A DNA stretch of 36,335 nt from Chlorobiota bacterium. Lineage in GTDB: Bacteria; Bacteroidota; Ignavibacteria; OLB7. The translations under genes and the position numbers were made by a program. Every line of letters begins with the position of its first letter. Positions within the stretch are counted from its first letter, which is position 1. Under the pieces are notes generated by a model, which ran no database searches, had not been told where the DNA came from, and was given only the letters and a program-made list of their open reading frames with translations. This document shows positions 25,073-34,247 of the stretch, in pieces. The stretch spans positions 16,705 through 53,039 of the forward strand of contig JAGWAZ010000012.1 of NCBI GenBank assembly GCA_021296135.1. The letters are read 5' to 3'.

Positions 25073-27910
25073 ATGAGCACAAACTCTTTCAACGCACGAG
25101 GAACATTGCAGGTTGGAGATCGAACCTTCGAAATCTATCGCCTCGCCGCCTTGTCCGATCTGAATTCCGACCTGCATCGTCTTCCAGTATCTATCCGAGT
25201 CCTTCTTGAGAATTTACTGCGCCATGAAGATGGCGGTGCTGTCACTCGATCAGACATCGAGGCTCTTGTGAGTTGGAACCCACATGCCGTTCCTCAGGAA
25301 GAGATTGCTTTTACGCCGGCTCGCGTTCTGATGCAGGACTTCACCGGAGTTCCCGCTGTGGTCGATCTGGCAGCGATGCGTGATGCAATGGCAAAGATGG
25401 GAGGCGACCCGAACAAGATCAACCCGCTGCAACCTGCGGAACTTGTCATAGATCACTCGGTTCAGGTCGATGCCTTTGGCCGTCCCGACGCCATGCGTAT
25501 TAACACGGAACTGGAGTACGAGAGAAACCAGGAGCGTTATCAGTTCCTTCGATGGGGACAGAACGCCTTCCGCAATTTCAAGGTCGTCCCACCTGAGACC
25601 GGTATCGTTCATCAGGTCAACCTTGAATACCTTGCGCGTGTGGTCTTCCCCGGGGGTCACATGAATGGCGCCACCGGTCGAATCCCGGCCTACCCCGATA
25701 CGCTTGTCGGAACAGATTCTCATACAACTATGATCAATGGTCTCGGCGTTCTCGGTTGGGGCGTGGGCGGAATCGAGGCAGAGGCAGCAATGCTCGGACA
25801 GCCGGTCTCGATGCTTATCCCGAATGTCGTCGGATTCCGTCTGATAGATGAGCTGAAAGAGGGAGCAACGGCGACCGATCTGGTTCTTGTTGTTGTCGAG
25901 ATGCTTCGCAAGCATGGCGTTGTTGGAAAGTTTGTGGAATTCTACGGACCCGGACTCTCCCAGCTACCCCTTGCTGACCGGGCAACTATCGCAAACATGG
26001 CTCCTGAGTACGGGGCAACCTGCGGCTTCTTCCCGGTCGATGGGGAGACGATTCGCTACCTCCGCTTCAGTGGACGGAGTGAAGATCACGTCAACCTGGT
26101 TGAAGCGTACATGAAAGAGCAAGGACTGTTCCATACGTCTGACTTACCTGAGCCGGAGTTTTCGGAAAATCTGGAGCTCGATCTGAGCAGGGTGGAACCA
26201 AGCATCGCCGGACCGAAGCGTCCACAGGATCGTATTCTCCTTTTCGATGCGAAGAAGGCCTTCTATCATGCCGTCGACATGATCACAAACCCCGGCGGAC
26301 TGCAGAATGCCGGGAAAAATGTGAGCCGATGGGAGAGTGAAGGTGGAGATGAAACAACACATGACTTCGCAAAGGATGGGTCGTCTATACAGTTTACTCA
26401 CGAGGAGGCGGAACACACGCTTCACCATGGTTCGGTGGTGATTGCCGCCATCACAAGCTGCACAAACACATCAAACCCGTCAGTCATGGTTGCCTCCGGT
26501 CTGTTGGCAAAGAAGGCTGCTGCTCTTGGATTGAAAGCGAAGCCTTGGGTCAAGACATCCCTTGCACCGGGATCAAAGGTTGTGACCGAGTATCTAAAGA
26601 ACGCCGGACTGCTTGATGCACTTGAGGCGCTTGGCTTCCATGTTGTCGGTTATGGTTGCACGACCTGTATTGGCAACTCCGGTCCGCTATCGGAGGTGAT
26701 TGCGGAGACGATTCGCGAGGGAAACCTTGTTGCTTGCTCTGTCCTCTCCGGAAACCGGAACTTCGAAGGACGCATCAATCCGGACGTCAAGGCAAACTAT
26801 CTCGCCTCCCCTCCTCTGGTTGTAGCCTATGCACTTGCAGGAAGGATGGATATCGACCTTTACAATGAACCACTCGGACAGGATCAGGATGGGAAGGATG
26901 TTTTTCTTAAGGATGTCTGGCCATCACGGGAAGAGGTTCGCCAGACAGTTGAAGGCGCATTGAAATCGGAGATGTTCTCGAGCATTTACCGGGGCGTCTT
27001 TGACGGGAATGAAATATGGAAAGCGTTGGAGATTCCAGGCGGCGGTCTTTACGAGTGGAGCCCTGATTCAACATACGTTCAGCATCCTCCTTACTTTGAA
27101 GGGATGTCTTCGGAAGCTTCGTCCACAGCAAGCCCGATCGAGGGAGCACGTGTTCTTGCGAAACTGGGGGATAGCGTCACAACCGACCATATCTCTCCAG
27201 CAGGAGCCATCAAGAAGGACTCGCCGGCAGGTGAGTATCTAATAGAACATGGAGTCTTGCCGAAAGACTTCAACAGTTACGGCTCACGTCGCGGCAATCA
27301 CGAAGTCATGATGCGTGGCACATTTGCAAACGTTCGTCTGCGAAACCAGCTTGCACCGGGAACCGAAGGTGGCTTCACGAACTATCTGCTTGAGGATCGC
27401 ATTACAACCGTCTTCGAAGCTTCGATGAAGTATAAAGAGAGCAACACGCCTCTAATTGTCATAGCAGGCAAAGAATACGGAACCGGCTCAAGTCGTGACT
27501 GGGCCGCCAAAGGCCCGATGTTGCTTGGAGTGCGGGCAGTTATTGCGCGGAGTTATGAGCGCATTCACCGCTCGAACCTGATCGGCATGGGAGTCCTTCC
27601 GCTGGAGTTCCTGGTCGATGAGAACGCCGAGACGCTTGGACTGACCGGCAAGGAAACCTATGAGATCGTTGGTCTTACCGAATTCTTCGGAAACGGATTC
27701 CCGTCGGAGCGTCACCTGAGCGTGAAGGCCGCCAGTGGAGAGAACAACGCCTGTGAGTTCACTGTCGAGGTTCGAATCGATACGCCACAGGAGATGCACT
27801 ACTATTTGAACGGGGGTATCCTGCACTATGTTCTGCGAGGATTATTGTCGGAACCGAAGGAAGAAGTTGTTGTAGCACATGGGATTGATCCGGGGAAGAG
27901 AAGGCCGTAG
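25073..27910 (+). CDS. acnA: aconitate hydratase (AcnA-type)
   Basis: Aconitase isomerises citrate and isocitrate in the TCA cycle using a [4Fe-4S] cluster. The 945-residue product shows [40 protein letters not shown], and the cluster Cys in [12 protein letters not shown] and in [14 protein letters not shown]. It also has [16 protein letters not shown] and the C-terminal swivelling domain with [33 protein letters not shown] and [17 protein letters not shown] 25073 has ACGGAG six nt upstream; a TTG at 25058 is the alternative. The last nine residues (GIDPGKRRP) and the stop codon are encoded by a dispersed repeat (27880-27973), so the original C-terminus has been replaced or extended. Confidence 0.95.
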   Translation: MSTNSFNARGTLQVGDRTFEIYRLAALSDLNSDLHRLPVSIRVLLENLLRHEDGGAVTRSDIEALVSWNPHAVPQEEIAFTPARVLMQDFTGVPAVVDLAAMRDAMAKMGGDPNKINPLQPAELVIDHSVQVDAFGRPDAMRINTELEYERNQERYQFLRWGQNAFRNFKVVPPETGIVHQVNLEYLARVVFPGGHMNGATGRIPAYPDTLVGTDSHTTMINGLGVLGWGVGGIEAEAAMLGQPVSMLIPNVVGFRLIDELKEGATATDLVLVVVEMLRKHGVVGKFVEFYGPGLSQLPLADRATIANMAPEYGATCGFFPVDGETIRYLRFSGRSEDHVNLVEAYMKEQGLFHTSDLPEPEFSENLELDLSRVEPSIAGPKRPQDRILLFDAKKAFYHAVDMITNPGGLQNAGKNVSRWESEGGDETTHDFAKDGSSIQFTHEEAEHTLHHGSVVIAAITSCTNTSNPSVMVASGLLAKKAAALGLKAKPWVKTSLAPGSKVVTEYLKNAGLLDALEALGFHVVGYGCTTCIGNSGPLSEVIAETIREGNLVACSVLSGNRNFEGRINPDVKANYLASPPLVVAYALAGRMDIDLYNEPLGQDQDGKDVFLKDVWPSREEVRQTVEGALKSEMFSSIYRGVFDGNEIWKALEIPGGGLYEWSPDSTYVQHPPYFEGMSSEASSTASPIEGARVLAKLGDSVTTDHISPAGAIKKDSPAGEYLIEHGVLPKDFNSYGSRRGNHEVMMRGTFANVRLRNQLAPGTEGGFTNYLLEDRITTVFEASMKYKESNTPLIVIAGKEYGTGSSRDWAAKGPMLLGVRAVIARSYERIHRSNLIGMGVLPLEFLVDENAETLGLTGKETYEIVGLTEFFGNGFPSERHLSVKAASGENNACEFTVEVRIDTPQEMHYYLNGGILHYVLRGLLSEPKEEVVVAHGIDPGKRRP

Positions 27911-27973
27911 AACGGCCTGAGTCGAGGCCAAGAGAATCACATCGTCCCAGCCGTTTACGGCCGGGCTATAGAA
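27880..27973. repeat. 94-nt dispersed hairpin element, copy B, overlapping the acnA 3' end
   Basis: Nearly identical to 5605-5698 (first 50 nt identical, about 7 differences in 94). The acnA stop TAG at 27908-27910 begins the loop of the first hairpin AGGCCG-TAGAA-CGGCCT. The second hairpin has CCCAGCCGT and ACGGCCGGG arms with one mismatch. Confidence 0.88.
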
Positions 27974-28063
27974 CACCCGTCCGCCAAGCCAGGGAGTAAT
28001 GTGGAGTATCGCACTACTGGAAGTCAGAGGTTAGTAAGAGATCAATGATGTTTCCTCCTCTCA

Positions 28064-28084
28064 TTAACACCTTGCTTTAGCAAG
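28064..28084. repeat. TTAACACC-TTGCTTTAGCAAG element abutting the bshC start
   Basis: CTTGCT-TT-AGCAAG is a perfect 6-bp hairpin. With the preceding TTAACAC it resembles the TTAGCACCATGCTTTAGC repeats at 31707-31785. It ends directly at the first possible ATG of bshC (28085). Confidence 0.55.
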
Positions 28085-29761
28085 ATGACTGTAGCCGAGA
28101 GTATATTTTCTGACTATCACACGAGAGAACCGGGCGCACAATTCATGGCACAATCGATTCAGCTTTCCGAACTGACAAATCACTATCCTCAATTTCTTTG
28201 CGAACCATCAGATGAGGAGAACGTTCTCCTCGGCACATCTCCTTCCCTCCCCGATCAGCTTCGCGATCTTTCCCGCTTTACATCGGAACATCGTGAGTTA
28301 CTTGTCAAAGCAATTGTGAGCGATCTGGAGAAATGGGATGCTCCTCCGGAAGCGATGAAGGCAGCGAATAAGCTTGGGGAACCGAACAGCTATGCCGCTG
28401 TTACCGGTCAGCAGGCAGGAATCGTGAGCGGACCGCTCTACACGCTCTACAAGGCGATCGGCACGATTCGCGTAGCTGAGATGTTCGGTTCGAAGTACCC
28501 GGACCTCCAGTTTGTCTCGGTCTTCTGGATTGAAGGGGATGATCATGATTTCGATGAAGCACGCACAATCCATTTGTTGGAACGCTCCGGCGATCTCCGG
28601 ACACTTCGTTATGATGACGGTGATGATCGCCGCCGGAGCGTGGGCGATCGGACTATCGACACCGAAACCCTGGGAGCCTTCCTGAACAACGTTAGGGAGA
28701 TTCTCGGCGAAACCGATTTCACTGGCGAGCTTCTGGAAATAATTACCTCATCCTACAGCGAAGGAACTACTCTGGCCGACGGTTTCGCCCGGTTCTGTTA
28801 TTCTCTTCTTGGCGACGTTCCTCTCGTTCTTCTTTCCTCCTGTAACAGTGCTTTGAAAGGCCTCGCATCCGGTGTTTTTACACAAGAGGCCGAGAACCCG
28901 AACAGACTCTATAAGGCAATCGCTTCACGCACCGCAGTCCTGAAGGAGAGAGGACTTCCGACGCCGATTGACCCGAAACCCGGTGCGCTCTTCACACAGC
29001 ATGAGGGAGAACGCATCTCTCTTGATCCGGGTAAAGGCGGATATGAAATTCGTGGAACAGGTTCCCGACTGACTCGCAACGAAGTCGTAGTGATTGCGCA
29101 ACAGACTCTGGAGAAGCTCTCCCCGAACGTGGTGCTCCGGCCAATAGTTCAGGATGCCATCCTGCCAACCGCCATTTACTCGGGTGGTCCAAGCGAGGTT
29201 GCCTATCTCCGGCAACTCTCCGATGCATACTCCCTCTTCGATATGGAGTCACCTATCATCGCTCCCCGTCCTTTTGTCACGCTCATTGAGCCGAAAGTGG
29301 AGCGTGCCCTCGAGAGCACGGAACTGACACTTGGGTCACTCTTTGAAGAATCGTTCGACAACGCCTCACACTCCATTGACCGGGAAAAGAAAGGAGAGAT
29401 CGAGAGAAATGTTGAGGAAGGGAAGAAGCAAATAGCCGAGGCGTTCGAAGGACTGGAGGGTCTGATTGAAGAGATTGACAAAACTCTTGAAAAAGCCCTC
29501 AGGGCAAACGCTCACAAGGCAGAGAAAGAACTGGAGAACTTAGGTGGGCGACTGCGTGGAGCCTTAAAGCGAAAGAATGGAACGGAGATCAAGAGGATTG
29601 AAGGAGCGCGTGCGCTCCTGCTTCCGGGAGGGTCGCTCCAGGAAAGAACCCTCAACGTTCTCTATTATGCAAACAGATATGGTATCGAGAGCGTTCGGGA
29701 AATGTTTGAACAAATAGAGCTAACACCGGGCGCAATGCAAGTGATAACAGTTTACAGATAG
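28085..29761 (+). CDS. bshC: putative cysteine ligase BshC (bacillithiol biosynthesis)
   Basis: BshC is thought to add cysteine to glucosaminyl-malate in the last step of bacillithiol synthesis. The 558-residue protein has the family core AVTGQQAGIVSGPLYTLYKA, then VSVFWIEGDDHDFDEARTIH, a central LRPIVQDAILPTAIYSGGPS with EVAYLRQ, and a long C-terminal coiled coil (about 430-510; KGEIERNVEEGKKQIAEAFE) followed by QERTLNVLYYANRYG. The start is uncertain: ATG 28085 or ATG 28145 (MAQSIQLSEL). Neither has a clear Shine-Dalgarno sequence, and I keep the longer form. BshA and BshB are not in the window, so the pathway is inferred. Confidence 0.88.
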   Translation: MTVAESIFSDYHTREPGAQFMAQSIQLSELTNHYPQFLCEPSDEENVLLGTSPSLPDQLRDLSRFTSEHRELLVKAIVSDLEKWDAPPEAMKAANKLGEPNSYAAVTGQQAGIVSGPLYTLYKAIGTIRVAEMFGSKYPDLQFVSVFWIEGDDHDFDEARTIHLLERSGDLRTLRYDDGDDRRRSVGDRTIDTETLGAFLNNVREILGETDFTGELLEIITSSYSEGTTLADGFARFCYSLLGDVPLVLLSSCNSALKGLASGVFTQEAENPNRLYKAIASRTAVLKERGLPTPIDPKPGALFTQHEGERISLDPGKGGYEIRGTGSRLTRNEVVVIAQQTLEKLSPNVVLRPIVQDAILPTAIYSGGPSEVAYLRQLSDAYSLFDMESPIIAPRPFVTLIEPKVERALESTELTLGSLFEESFDNASHSIDREKKGEIERNVEEGKKQIAEAFEGLEGLIEEIDKTLEKALRANAHKAEKELENLGGRLRGALKRKNGTEIKRIEGARALLLPGGSLQERTLNVLYYANRYGIESVREMFEQIELTPGAMQVITVYR

Positions 29762-29849
29762 CCGTTGGCAGTAATAGAAAACATCCCTTTTCTGCTCACG
29801 GTTATCTGCTCTCTACCGACTACCATCAATTATCACTTTTGAATTGCCT

Positions 29850-29999
29850 ATGCGGTTAGGTCTCTTCTCGGTTGTCGATCATTATCCGAACGAACTTCCA
29901 CACAGTACCGGAGAGTTCTACAATGAATTGCTCCAACAGGTGGAAGCTGCTGACAGGCTTTGCTACGAATCGTTCTGGTTTGCCGAGCATCACTGCAGG
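29850..29999 (+). pseudogene. truncated N-terminus of a luciferase-like flavin monooxygenase
   Basis: MRLGLFSVVDHYPNELPHST, then GEFYNELLQQVEAADRL and SFWFAEHHC match the first 49 residues of LLM-class flavin-dependent oxidoreductases, which usually run to 320-380 residues. After AEHH the sequence stops matching. About 10 nt later the 3' end of the convergent M23 peptidase gene begins (TAA, 30009-30011). The fused frame continues as antisense of that gene to 30107. The remainder of the oxidoreductase was lost by deletion or rearrangement at about 29996. The ATG, rather than the TTG at 29844, gives the family N-terminus. Confidence 0.7.
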
Positions 30000-30008
30000 A
30001 TAACAGGG

Positions 30009-31607
30009 TTACGGACGCGTCTCCACAATAACACGACTCGAGGCCTCGAGTCCTTCTGCCTGAATACGAAGGTCGAGCTTGAAAATTTTGCCATCAAGCT
30101 CTCGTAATCGCTTTGCAAAGATCTTCCTATTCCGGACCTGTAATCGAATACTCCAGACAATCTCGGAAATCTGTGTCACTCGTGGCGGTCCAATTCCATA
30201 CCGTGTCAACTCCGGACACGTAACAATCACCTTATCGACGCCGACATCATCTACTTCATCATCATCTGTTATGATACGGAATCGAATCGGCATCAACTCA
30301 ATTGAAGGAGACTTACCGGACAGCTTCCACGTAAAATCATAGCCACCGATATGCCACGCTGAACGGACGACATCATTTACCTCGGTCGTCGGCCCCGTCT
30401 CTGAAAATGAGACTTTATCCTTCACTTCTGTTACTTCTACCTCTACTTTTTGCTCTGCAACCTCATCCGTTTTTCCTGCTATTATCGAGGGAGGCTCGGT
30501 CGGTCCGTTGGGGAGAAGAGAGGGATCGGGGGCTGGCTCCGGAGCTTCCGCAAACAATCCACCCATCCCGGCAAGCGTTCCACTATCCGGCTCTTGGGCC
30601 ACAAGACGCATATAGCGCTCTCCTGATCCTGAAAGACGCCCATTTCCGTTGCTCCCTCTCACACGACTCTTGGTAACGTAACTGTAGGAGAAAGGAGAGT
30701 GGACAACCGAGTCGAGCGTTGGTCCCTTCACTGCTTTGTCTGAAGGCTCGACAGCCACAGGAAGTCCGGAGGCATCAAAGCTTATTCTCCAGGAGCGATC
30801 GAACGCTGAAGCCGAACGTTTCAAAAGCCAGGGGTATCGTGAGAGCATATCAAGGCGGGATGTCCTTGGAATCAGAACCGAGTAAAACAATGAGTGTTCC
30901 TCCTCTATAAACTGCCGGATCGTCAAATCGGATTCATCACAGAGACGCTCGTATAGGCGTGCTACGTTCAAGCCCACAAGGTTCATTCCGTTGAAGTAAC
31001 CATGATAGTTCTTTCCATCGCCATACTCTTCATCATACCATTTCTGGAAGTTCTTGTTCGTGATCATGACTATCTCGAAGTGAAGATGCGCTCTGGCACG
31101 ATTGATACCTGCCCCCGTATAGCCAAGGCGACCGAGTGGCCTTCCCCGGGGAACAAACTGACCCGCCTCAACCCATGTATCGTTCAGATGAGCATATAGA
31201 CTGTAGAAAGGCGACCCGCTCCAGATATGCTTTACAACGATATACTTCCCGTAGTTGGAATGTCCTGCCACAGAGTTGACATGGACGACAATCCCCTCGT
31301 CGATCGCCAAAACCGAATCGAGAGGAACACCGCGTGAATCACGCATTACCGGCGCAATATCGACCCCTTCATGGAAACGCGTAAAAACGACTCCCGCCTT
31401 TGTGTCCTTCGCGTTTCGTGTGAAACCGTACATCCCTCCTTTCCATGGATCGGGACCATTCCGTGCACTCCTCATATAGAACTTCTCCGGTTGCTCGTAA
31501 AGATTGTGGTTTCCTGTAGGAAGAATCAGATCGAGCGAGGCCAGAGCAGAGCTATCCATACCGGTCAGGAACAGAAGAAGAAAAAGATGTCGGGCGAACT
31601 TGTCCAT
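30009..31607 (-). CDS. secreted M23-family metallopeptidase with long unknown C-terminal region
   Basis: A 532-residue protein with a signal peptide (RHLFLLLFLTGMDSSALAS) and a LytM/M23 zinc endopeptidase domain at about 70-180. The ligands are H79 and D83 in FHEGVDIAP, and the HLH pair in RAHLHFEIV (174-176), with YSLYAHLND (H140) between. M23 enzymes cleave peptidoglycan cross-bridges; this one would act in the periplasm. The remaining 350 residues have no motif I know. They include a Pro/Glu-rich linker (about 355-400) and two beta-rich stretches (SAWHIGGYDFTWKLSG, RITQISEIVWSIRLQVRN-like). Its 3' end is joined to a truncated oxidoreductase fragment, but its own reading frame looks complete. 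Confidence 0.88.
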   Translation of the reverse strand: MDKFARHLFLLLFLTGMDSSALASLDLILPTGNHNLYEQPEKFYMRSARNGPDPWKGGMYGFTRNAKDTKAGVVFTRFHEGVDIAPVMRDSRGVPLDSVLAIDEGIVVHVNSVAGHSNYGKYIVVKHIWSGSPFYSLYAHLNDTWVEAGQFVPRGRPLGRLGYTGAGINRARAHLHFEIVMITNKNFQKWYDEEYGDGKNYHGYFNGMNLVGLNVARLYERLCDESDLTIRQFIEEEHSLFYSVLIPRTSRLDMLSRYPWLLKRSASAFDRSWRISFDASGLPVAVEPSDKAVKGPTLDSVVHSPFSYSYVTKSRVRGSNGNGRLSGSGERYMRLVAQEPDSGTLAGMGGLFAEAPEPAPDPSLLPNGPTEPPSIIAGKTDEVAEQKVEVEVTEVKDKVSFSETGPTTEVNDVVRSAWHIGGYDFTWKLSGKSPSIELMPIRFRIITDDDEVDDVGVDKVIVTCPELTRYGIGPPRVTQISEIVWSIRLQVRNRKIFAKRLRELDGKIFKLDLRIQAEGLEASSRVIVETRP

Positions 31608-31706
31608 AAAACCCCAGTCGATTTTGCTGCGAACCTTTTGAATATAACGACTAAGCCATAGAAGTTAGAAGGTAGAAGTGGGAAGTAAGCGTAGAAAACT
31701 CTACAA

Positions 31707-31785
31707 GTTAGCACCATGCTTTAGCACTGTGATCCGAGTGACCCTCTCAGGTTAGCACCATGCTTTAGCGCTGTGATCCGAGTGA
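31707..31785. repeat. two 35-nt direct repeats (TTAGCACCATGCTTTAGC family)
   Basis: 31707-31741 and 31751-31785 are 35-nt copies that differ at one position (A or G after TTAGC). Each reads GTTAGCACCATGCTTTAGC, then CTGTGATCCGAGTGA. They are separated by 9 nt and lie between two minus-strand genes. Related sequences occur at 22797-22820 (reverse complement) and 28064-28084. Confidence 0.8.
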
Positions 31786-31791
31786 TCACTA

Positions 31792-32433
31792 TTATACTCC
31801 CACAAACGGATTTGTCTCTCGCTCTACACCAATCGTCGTAGCCGGGCCATGCCCCGGATAGACGCGAGTCTTCTCGGGTAACGGAAGAAGATGTTCGCGG
31901 ATGCTACTCGTCAACCTTTGGTGATGGCCACCGGGAAGATCGGTCCTCCCGACCGAACCGGAGAAGAGGACATCGCCAACAAAGATGATCGACCGCTCCT
32001 CGCCGTACAGGCAGATACTCCCCTCCGTATGCCCGGGCGTGTGAAGTACACCGAAGCTCATCTCCCCCAGCCTCAATAAGTTGCCGTGACGCAAATATCG
32101 ATCCGGTTTTGTTGGATCCATCTCAAGAGGAATTGGCCACTCGAGGTACTTCATCGGATCCTTGAGTCGATACTCATCATCGGGATGAACGTATATCAGC
32201 AGGTCGTCACCAAACCTTTCCTTGAAGAGATTCACGTCGGCAGTATGATCCCAATGCGTATGGGTCAGTACCAGAGCGGTCGGCTTTATCTCTTCTCGCT
32301 CAATTGCATCGGTCATTTCGTTGAACGATGCCGGTGGTGTATCGATTATCATTCCATGCTTCCGATCATCCCAAAGCAAGAATGAGTTGGTTGCTGCCGG
32401 TCCGTTTGTAAAACCTTCTATTGTGATGGACAT
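31792..32433 (-). CDS. MBL-fold metallo-hydrolase, glyoxalase II-like
   Basis: A 213-residue cytoplasmic metallo-beta-lactamase-fold hydrolase. The zinc motif HTHWDH is at residues 58-63. Further ligands lie in HTPGHTEGSICLY, VGDVLFSGSVGRTDLPGG and VYPGHGPAT. The order and length fit the short glyoxalase II-like group, which hydrolyses thioesters such as S-lactoyl-thiols or acts on persulfides. The substrate cannot be read from the sequence. In a bacillithiol-using cell the thiol could be bacillithiol; this is speculation from bshC 2 kb away. It has no signal peptide. The start at 32433 gives the family N-terminus. Confidence 0.88.
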   Translation of the reverse strand: MSITIEGFTNGPAATNSFLLWDDRKHGMIIDTPPASFNEMTDAIEREEIKPTALVLTHTHWDHTADVNLFKERFGDDLLIYVHPDDEYRLKDPMKYLEWPIPLEMDPTKPDRYLRHGNLLRLGEMSFGVLHTPGHTEGSICLYGEERSIIFVGDVLFSGSVGRTDLPGGHHQRLTSSIREHLLPLPEKTRVYPGHGPATTIGVERETNPFVGV

Positions 32434-32589
32434 ACCTGATTCATTTGTGTGGTTCGAGTTCCCTTTCTTCCGTCAAGAATAGGGAGGTTGCTCGATTATA
32501 GTCATTGAGAGGATTATCACCTGAAAATATCTTATCACTCCAACAGATAAAATTATGATCTGTTATCCCTTCCGTATATTCATTTTTTT

Positions 32590-34194
32590 ATGAGCACAAA
32601 ACGATCGGCATCGAAAAAGGCTTCTGTCAAGAAGCCCTCTTCAAAGAAGAGGGCAACGAAGAAGAAGCAAGGGGAACGTAGCAAATCGACTGTTGCTTCC
32701 AGAAAACTGACCGGGGAAGCGCGAAGACAGGCAATTTTCAGCAAGAGGGGATTTGTTCCTCCATCGCTGCAACACACAAAGATTCTCAGCACACTCGGCC
32801 CGGCAACGGCAACAAAGGATCGTATTCGGCAGTTAGTCCTGGCCGGCGTCGACGCTATCCGTCTGAACTTTTCTCATTCGAAGTATGATACACATAAAGA
32901 GCTGTTCGAGATGACTCGTGAGGTTGCACACGAGGTAGGACGTATGCTAACGATTGTTCAAGATTTGCAAGGTCCGAAGATCCGGATCGGCTCCTTGCCG
33001 GACGGCCCGGTCTTTCTACGTCCGGCAGAACAGATCATTCTGACAACTGATACTGTAAAGTCCGGAGATCGACGGATTCCGGTCGGCTACAGCAAATTCG
33101 CGCAGGATGTAGAACCTGGAAACACGATTCTGATCGACGATGGCCTTCTTTCACTTCGGGTTGAGAAAGTAGAGAAGAACAATGTTCTCTGTACCGTTAT
33201 TCATGGAGGTCTTCTCAAGGAAAAGAAGGGCATTAACCTGCCTGGCACAAAGATCAGTGAACCATCCTTGACAGCAAAGGATCTTCGTGATCTCGAGTTT
33301 GGTCTGAAGCTCGGCGTCGATTACGTTGCCCTCTCATTTATCCGTTCTGCAAAGGACATTCTCGATCTGAAGAAAACCATTCGTCGTAAACGGAAGTCGA
33401 CTCCGGTTATCGCCAAAATCGAGAAGGTGGAAGCAGTACGTGAACTTGACACGGTAATCGATGCTGCCGATGCGGTAATGGTGGCTCGTGGCGACCTTGG
33501 CGTTGAGATGCCAGGACATATCGTACCACTCCTGCAAAAACGTATTATCGAGCGATGCATGAACCTCGGGAAACCGGTCATCACTGCCACACAGATGTTA
33601 GAGTCGATGGTGAACAATCCCCGGCCAACCCGTGCAGAAGCCTCGGATGTTGCCAACGCTGTCTTCGATGGAACCGACGTTGTAATGCTATCGGCTGAGA
33701 CCTCGGTTGGCGCCTATCCGGTCGAGGCTGTGATGGTCATGGATGATATTATCCAGGCAACCGAGAGTGCAATCCCTTATGGAGATCTGGACGAAGATAA
33801 CATGGAACCCCTTCCAGAAGAGCAGAAGCGGTTCACTGAATCGGCAGTTGCAGCAAAGGCAGCCACAATGGCAACAGAGATTCGCGCTGCCGCTATTCTC
33901 TGCCTCACCTATTCCGGTATGACCGCCCGGGTCATGTCTCGTCGACGGCCCGGAGTTCCAATCATTGCCATTGCTCAGGATGAAGATGTATGTCGTCGCC
34001 TCGGCCTCTATAGTGGCATCTTTGCCCTGACCATTGATGAAGCTCCCTCGACAACAGAGGAGGCGGTGAAGATTATGGAGAAGGCCGCCCTGAACGCCGG
34101 AGTGATCGGCAAGGGAGACCTGGTTATCATGACAACCGGCTACCCGCTCGACGAAAAAGCAAGCACGAATATGCTCCTGGTGCAACGAGTGTAG
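32590..34194 (+). CDS. pyk: pyruvate kinase with Lys-rich N-terminal extension
   Basis: Pyruvate kinase converts phosphoenolpyruvate and ADP to pyruvate and ATP. The catalytic part (from about residue 60) has KILSTLGPAT, RLNFSHS, VQDLQGPKIRIGSL, KIEKVEAVRELD, the active-site region MVARGDLGVEMP, KPVITATQMLESMVNNPRPT and DVVMLSAETSVGAYPVEAV. The C-terminal allosteric domain ends at LLVQRV. The protein has 534 residues against a usual 470-480. The excess is residues 1-60: Lys, Ser, Ala and Arg-rich, without predicted fold (SKKASVKKPSSKKRATKKK). The ATG at 32590 follows a T-run and no Shine-Dalgarno sequence. A later start is not excluded, but no other Met codon occurs before the catalytic part. 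Confidence 0.93.
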   Translation: MSTKRSASKKASVKKPSSKKRATKKKQGERSKSTVASRKLTGEARRQAIFSKRGFVPPSLQHTKILSTLGPATATKDRIRQLVLAGVDAIRLNFSHSKYDTHKELFEMTREVAHEVGRMLTIVQDLQGPKIRIGSLPDGPVFLRPAEQIILTTDTVKSGDRRIPVGYSKFAQDVEPGNTILIDDGLLSLRVEKVEKNNVLCTVIHGGLLKEKKGINLPGTKISEPSLTAKDLRDLEFGLKLGVDYVALSFIRSAKDILDLKKTIRRKRKSTPVIAKIEKVEAVRELDTVIDAADAVMVARGDLGVEMPGHIVPLLQKRIIERCMNLGKPVITATQMLESMVNNPRPTRAEASDVANAVFDGTDVVMLSAETSVGAYPVEAVMVMDDIIQATESAIPYGDLDEDNMEPLPEEQKRFTESAVAAKAATMATEIRAAAILCLTYSGMTARVMSRRRPGVPIIAIAQDEDVCRRLGLYSGIFALTIDEAPSTTEEAVKIMEKAALNAGVIGKGDLVIMTTGYPLDEKASTNMLLVQRV

Positions 34195-34195
34195 C

Positions 34196-34247
34196 TGTCC
34201 CCCCGTCTCTCTTCTCCTTGTCCCCCCGTCTCTCTTCTCCTTGTCAC
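34196..34247. repeat. 23-nt tandem repeat of CT-rich words
   Basis: TGTCCCCCCGTCTCTCTTCT plus CCT occurs twice head-to-tail and then begins a third time (TGTCACC). The words belong to the CTCCTTGT family. The repeat fills the whole 49-nt gap between the convergent pyk and metalloprotease genes, where a terminator would be expected. Confidence 0.8.

Noticed and set aside
29998-30011. Similarity to the I-SceI homing endonuclease site (GGATAACAGGGTTA) at the deletion scar
   Set aside because: Only 12-13 positions agree, the full 18-nt site is not present, and there is no homing endonuclease gene nearby; most likely coincidence, though its position at the breakpoint is curious.
34196-34247. CRISPR-like direct repeat
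   Set aside because: The 23-nt units are adjacent without spacers and consist of CT-rich octamer words; there are no cas genes.
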